Positions 59,201 to 64,000 of a stretch of DNA of 64,000 nt are shown here, piece by piece. The notes below the pieces were generated by a model. That model had not been told where the DNA came from. It saw nothing but the letters and a program-made list of their open reading frames with translations, and did not search any database. The DNA lies in contig NW_027420698.1 of the NCBI RefSeq assembly GCF_009905375.1, forward strand, positions 122,207-186,206, read 5' to 3'. The DNA is from Apium graveolens. Its lineage: Eukaryota > Streptophyta > Magnoliopsida > Apiales > Apiaceae. How positions within the stretch are numbered: the first letter of the stretch is position 1; each line of letters starts with the position of its first letter. The translations under genes and the position numbers were made by a program.

Positions 59201-60732
59201 AAGAATTATTAGTTCTCCACTCCAGCAAGCTACACCGAAGAACCGGGGTCTAGTTATCATACCACATTTTGGCATGGCTTAATATCTCCAAATTTTTAAC
59301 ATTAATTAATTATTAACTCTCATTAAAAATTTTGTGAATACTTGTGAATACAATATCAGTGTATCTGAAGAAATAATGTCTTTATCTAGCATTATGATGA
59401 AGGTAGAAAATTGGTTTAGCGAATATAGTATGATAATTATAAGATGATCTACTACAGTGTTTTGATCAAATCACCTTAAATCCGCATCAAAATCCATTTA
59501 ATTCTTCAAACAAGATCAAGCGTCAGATTTTTTGAAAATCGATCATATCCACTTCAATCGAATCAAAATATTTATTTTTAGTATGAGAAAAAATTAAAAA
59601 GGCACCAACCATTGAAGATCAGTTACACAAAACTTAAAAAATGCTTCAATATTCGAAACTAACACCTAGTGCTAAAATCATATACATTAACTGTTAAAAC
59701 TCTTAAGTATATTACTATTAACTGATATTAATAAATTTGTGAATCATATATAATATCAGTATATTTGTAGAATTAATGTCTTTATCTCGCATGATGACAA
59801 ATATGAAAAAAGATTTAAAATATATAATACCATGTGCACTCATATTTAATTTCTTTTCTATATTAGACTTTTATGTGCACAAGAAACTACTCCACATAAA
59901 TTATGAATTTATGATGTACCTAAGAAGGCGGCTTTCCAGACAAGAAATGCACTTAGTTTAGTCATTTTATTGTTGAGAATGATTTTAATTTATTAAATTA
60001 ATATAGATAATCTCCTTTTGTTCACTTAACAGTGTATAGATTAACTCTTCTCATTGTAACTATTAGCTTTATCTCATATTAATTTAGTTTCGAATGAATG
60101 TGTGCAAGATCATCTAGAGTGTGTATTCAACTAAGGTTTCTTTATTTTAAGCTATGAAATGAAATTTATTATAACTTACTTTTTATATTATTTTTTTTAA
60201 TATAGTGTTGTGTTCAAGTATTATTGACGTATCAGTTTTGACTAGCAGGTCCTTTTTTAATCGTGTTTAGAAGGCTTTTTCTTATGTACCAAAACTTCAT
60301 GAATTTTGCATAAGTCAGGTTTGGGGAAATTAACATATGGAAGACATAATTAGGAAGACATGATTTTACTTGCGGAGGTTGGATGTAAGTTGAAATTCAA
60401 GTGAGATAATCTTAATTCTTCCAAATTTTTAAGGTACGGAAAATTCAATGTGATCGATGCTCTGATCTTTTACCTTTCTCAGGCTTTAGAGGTCAACAAC
60501 AATTGACCAATCTGAAATTTTAAACACGGCTTTCTAAGAAAAAAAATGTGATAGATGAAACAATTTATGAAGAATATTTTTATGTTCTTTCACTAGAGTG
60601 GTTAGTCCAAAAATTTGTGAAAAAAGTCGAGAGTGTAGACACCGCCATATTTTTTTTCCGTAATTTATTTGCAATAAATTAGGTAAAAAGTGAATATCTA
60701 TGGTATACTTCATAAAAGCACTATAATAAAAA

Positions 60733-61453
60733 TTAAAACCAATACAGATATTCTTCGAAAATTTTGTAACATATCATCTGCAGACAATAGAGAGGGCAAG
60801 TAGAGTTGATAATTTCTTCAAAAGTAGGAGGCCAGCCATGGAAATAGAAATGTGTTCTTATACTTGCCTTACCTAATCGACACCATAAAGGGAGTGGAGT
60901 GAATGGTCGAACTGCATTCCAGCTTCCTCGGTTGTGCTGCCTGGTGTATTTCTGAAGCGTTATCACCATACTTTGTAAATTAGATTTGAACCGGAAATTC
61001 TTTAGTCTATGGTAGATGGATGTAGCAGATTCTTCAACACAAGCTCCATTATATGTTGAGCTGAATACATGAAATGCTAGAAACGAAAGGAAATGGTTGT
61101 GTGAAAGTTGTCGAAGGATGTATAGGTTATTTTCTGGATCTTTCCTTTGTTGAAGATGCTTACAGGCATCATAACATAGTGCATGATTTATACCTCTGGT
61201 TTTGCAGTCTTCAAGGATGGTGGAGAATTTGTGTTGGGCAATTGGGTTTAAACTACTTTCATGAATATGGATATTTGACCAAACTATATGTTGTAGGATG
61301 ATAGATATGTTTTGGAGTTTGATAGAATACCCATATCTGAAAGAAGAATACAAAATCTATGAAGTAATCATTCAAGAGTAAGGAGAAGATGACGACGACC
61401 AAATATATATCTAAGTTCAAGATCTGGTACTCAGGTGGAGCCATTTTTCTCAT
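60733..61453 (-). pseudogene. F-box-like gene copy, one frameshift (R9)
   Basis: 206 residues are open from 61353 to 60733, covering IDW-like VWSNIHIHESS through the CPLYC tail. The amino part (61453-61259) is in another frame, shifted near 61300-61310. IDWSNI has become IVWSNI, and the first cysteine pair is CPLYC, not CPLCC. The upstream sequence is cut by a deletion at about 61460, so any promoter may be lost. Confidence 0.6.
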
Positions 61454-61613
61454 CTTGTACTATTGACGGGCCTAAAATATTCTAAAAGGGATGCTTAGTA
61501 GGTGTATTTGAGGGGATTTTAAATGATCTTTTTGGATGTTAAAGATATTCATATTTACTTAAATTAGATTTTAAGAAATTTAGAAAATCGTGTCGTATTC
61601 AATTAGATGAGAA

Positions 61614-62006
61614 AAGTTCTATGGAGACCAGTTTAATAGGAGACCTTGGAGATCACATATGTTCTGCAATCAAAACACTATAAAATTTATTATTTTGTGA
61701 AGTATGTTCTACAAGTATCACTAATTCATTTAAATTATTGAAGATCATTTAAGTTTAATAAGTAAATATGTATGTTCTACAAGCTGAACAAATGTTCTGC
61801 AAACTTAATATGTTTTGCAGAATAAAGTATTTTTGTAATCTTTTACATAAAGTACATATATGATATTCAAGATTTTGAATAAAATAAAGATCTTTGTAGA
61901 GCATGATTCAATAAATAATATGTTTTGCAATGTTTTTATGCAACATTTAACTTGCAGAACACAAGTAGTCTCCAAGGTCTCCAAAAAAAAGTGGTCTCCA
62001 TAACTT
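61614..62006. mobile_element. MITE-like element (R9)
   Basis: The left end AAGTTCTATGGAGACCA is intact. The right end is altered (GTGGTCTCCATAACTT, lacking AGA). The internal body has lost part of the TTTTATATTTTACATG stretch near 61840. Confidence 0.6.
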
Positions 62007-63639
62007 AACCCTCAATTAGATTTGTTAATTGTTTTCAAAAATATTGGGTATTCCACTAGGATTCCAAAATATTAAAAATTCCAGTATATTAGATTTGAAT
62101 TGTAAATTTAAATGTAATATCAATGTATTGGAGAATTTTTAAATTAAAAAATATGGATTTTAATATATTTGCTACAACTTTTATAATTTATGTAATTTCT
62201 AAATCTCTCAATTTCAAAGTATTTGTAAAAGTATACACATACTGGACAAATTTTATAAAAGTAATAATCTTTTGAAGTTGGTATTATTAGCTCAATAACT
62301 CTAGCAACGTAATCTCTATTTTTCTAGTTTTGGACCCTTTTTAACAAGTAAATGTTATTAAGCTAATTTTCTAAAAAATAATATCTTATTTTGCAAATTT
62401 TTAAAAAAAAATCAAATGATATAACAAGAATTGTAAATTAATTTTATAAAAACTTTAGACTACTTTGTATGGGGTTGTAGATATGCAAATCCTTGATTCT
62501 ATGTTTACCATATGTACCATTCTTGCTCTTTAGCTTCTTATCGGACGGTACTATTGCTCTTCCAGGCTTGTTGACCATGACCTGCGTCACAAATTAAGAT
62601 GCAATTTGTGTTAGATCATTAATAACCTACAATTTTTCCACTCTGCCACCTTACACACCATCTTTCTTTACATCTTAATTATCTTCCTAGCAGTACACAA
62701 TAACTTAACACATTATGTGGGACCTAAATGTGCCACGAATTTTTATAAGCCTATACCAGAGAATGTTTGTTTAAACTTGCTTTCCTTAATTCTGGAAGTT
62801 CTGTGTGCCATAAGTGGTGCAGTACTTCTTCTTTTCCAATATATCGCACAGAGTGAAGTCCACGTTTCCCTTTATTATTAATTATACTGCGAATAAGCCT
62901 TCCAACGGATTATGCTCTGATCGAATCACCCTAAATATGCGTCAAAATCCATTTTTTTTAAGAATAATTCAACTGTCATAATTTTAGAAGAGCCATCCTA
63001 TCCACTTCATTCAAATAAAATATCAAATTCGTATAGATTTTTAATATGTGGAAAAATTAAGAAGGCACCAACGATTAAAGATCACTTAGATAAACCCAAC
63101 TTATTAAAATGCTTCAACATTCGAGACTAACACCCACTATCAAAATCATATACATTAATTATTTAAACTAAATTTAAGGGTGTATGATTGTTGACGATAT
63201 TAATACTTTTTTGAATACTATATGAGTCTATTTCTAGTTAGTGTAAAAATTTGTGAAAACTGAAAGTTTTGGTTAGTCGTGCAAATTATGTGTTCTCTGT
63301 TGTACTTCTGAAGTCTTATCACCAAACTCTATAGATAAGATTTGAACACAAATTTCTTTAGCTTCTAGTGGATGGATGTAGAAGATTCTTCAATACATGC
63401 TTCATTAGATATTGAGCTCAATATATTAATGATTTAGCTCACCACTGTACAATACCAAAACTTTCACTTGGGTTACCACCAGCACAAAAAAGTTTCCAGT
63501 CAAACACCTGAACAATAAAAATATTTTAAATATTTTACTCCCGTTATTCCCCTTAAAATGGATAACAAAAAAGTGACGTACAACTATGGCATCAAGTTTA
63601 ATAACCAATTTATCACCGATCAACTCTGTATCATTTCCG

Positions 63640-64000
63640 GTAAGTTGAAATTCGAGTGAGATATTCCTAATTCTTCCAAATTTTTAAGGTACTTAAAATT
63701 CAATCTGATCGATGCTCTGATCTTTTACCTTTCTCTGGCTTTAGATGTCAACAACAATTGACCAATCTGAAATTTTAAACATGGCTTTCTAAGAAAAAAA
63801 TATGATAGATGAAACAATTTATGAAGAATATTTTTATGTATTTTCACTTGAGTGGTTAGTCCAAAAATTTGTGAAAAAAGTCGAGAGTGTAGACACCGCC
63901 ATATTTTTTCCATAATTTATTTGCAATATATTAGGTAAAAAGTGAATATCTATGGTATACTTCATAAAAGCACTATAATAAAAATTAAAAGCAATACAGA
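63640..64000 (+). repeat. Array unit R10, partial, continues past the window
   Basis: Begins at the GTAAG junction and matches the 3' flank of the F-box-like gene in other units (compare 48800-49150). The Y-type text TCAACAACAATTGACCAATC is present. The window ends just before the F-box tail would start, so the array continues to the right. Confidence 0.85.

Larger units (their letters stand above)
54054..59833 (+). repeat. Array unit R8 (X start, Y end), complete
   Basis: 5.78-kb unit. It starts with X-type ATACCATGTGCACT but ends with the long, Y-type half-unit B (57905-58350 remnant), so it looks like a recombinant. Landmarks: F-box-like pseudogene 54940-55658, MITE-like element 55877-56270, conserved block about 56780-57170, half-unit B about 57530-58370, GTTACTCCC block about 58465-58630, hydrophobic open frame 58762-59034, half-unit A leader about 59460-59740. 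It carries more small deletions than other units, especially at 54100-55010. Confidence 0.85.
59834..63639 (+). repeat. Array unit R9 (type X), shortened by three deletions
   Basis: Landmarks: F-box-like pseudogene 60733-61453, MITE-like element 61614-62006, remnant of the conserved block 62524-62610, short-form half-unit B about 62900-63430, GTTACTCCC block about 63530-63639. Deletions: about 61460 (just upstream of the F-box start), 62520-62525 (TTCTTG shared at the break, removing the first part of the conserved block), and 63640-63644 (GTAAG shared at the break, removing everything up to the next unit's F-box 3' flank). Confidence 0.85.

Noticed and set aside
1397..64000. Array as a centromeric satellite
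   Set aside because: Units are far longer than usual plant centromere satellites, contain gene remnants, and no centromeric retrotransposon was recognised. Location cannot be judged from sequence alone.
1..64000. tRNA, rRNA or CRISPR arrays
   Set aside because: None seen. The regular repeats are kilobase units or transposon subterminal motifs without the spacer pattern of CRISPR.

Overview
This is AT-rich plant nuclear DNA, almost certainly from a flowering plant. The evidence is copia-type LTR retrotransposons primed by initiator-Met tRNA, a CACTA transposon with a 3-bp target duplication, and captured exons of a plant PDR-type ABC transporter and of NAC-alpha. Nothing in the window pins down the family or genus. 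There is no bacterial-style operon, rRNA, tRNA or CRISPR array.

The window is one long tandem array. After the 3' end of an LTR retrotransposon (1-1396), a unit of about 5.5-5.8 kb repeats to the right edge in eleven complete or truncated copies (called R0-R10 here). Each unit carries, in + strand order: an F-box-like gene on the minus strand (resembling the plant At2g35280-like group); a roughly 400-bp MITE-like element with long inverted ends; a conserved block with short open frames; a diverged half-unit holding only the 3' remnant of the F-box-like gene; and a block with a small hydrophobic minus-strand open frame. Nearly all F-box-like copies are broken. Only the one at 15205-15945 is open over its whole length.

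The array has nested levels. Each unit is an old dimer of two diverged halves. Units come in two alternating kinds, X (about 5.5 kb) and Y (about 5.8 kb), giving an X-Y higher-order period of about 11.37 kb. On top of that lies a recent 8.13-kb tandem duplication (25923-34048 and 34049-42175) whose breakpoints share AGCT. Most structural differences between copies are deletions between short direct repeats of 3-7 bp.

Two transposons interrupt the array. An internally deleted copia element (5787-13167) has both LTRs, a primer-binding site, a broken gag and part of protease, but no integrase, reverse transcriptase or RNase H. A non-autonomous CACTA element (41387-45726) carries gene pieces: two consecutive PDR/ABCG exons, a NAC-alpha exon and others with good splice sites, all on the minus strand. 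They could form a chimeric transcript starting near its right end. The 8.13-kb duplication copied only the first 0.79 kb of this element to 33260-34048.

No new molecular system is evident. The points of interest are the nested history of the array and the chimeric exon series inside the CACTA element.
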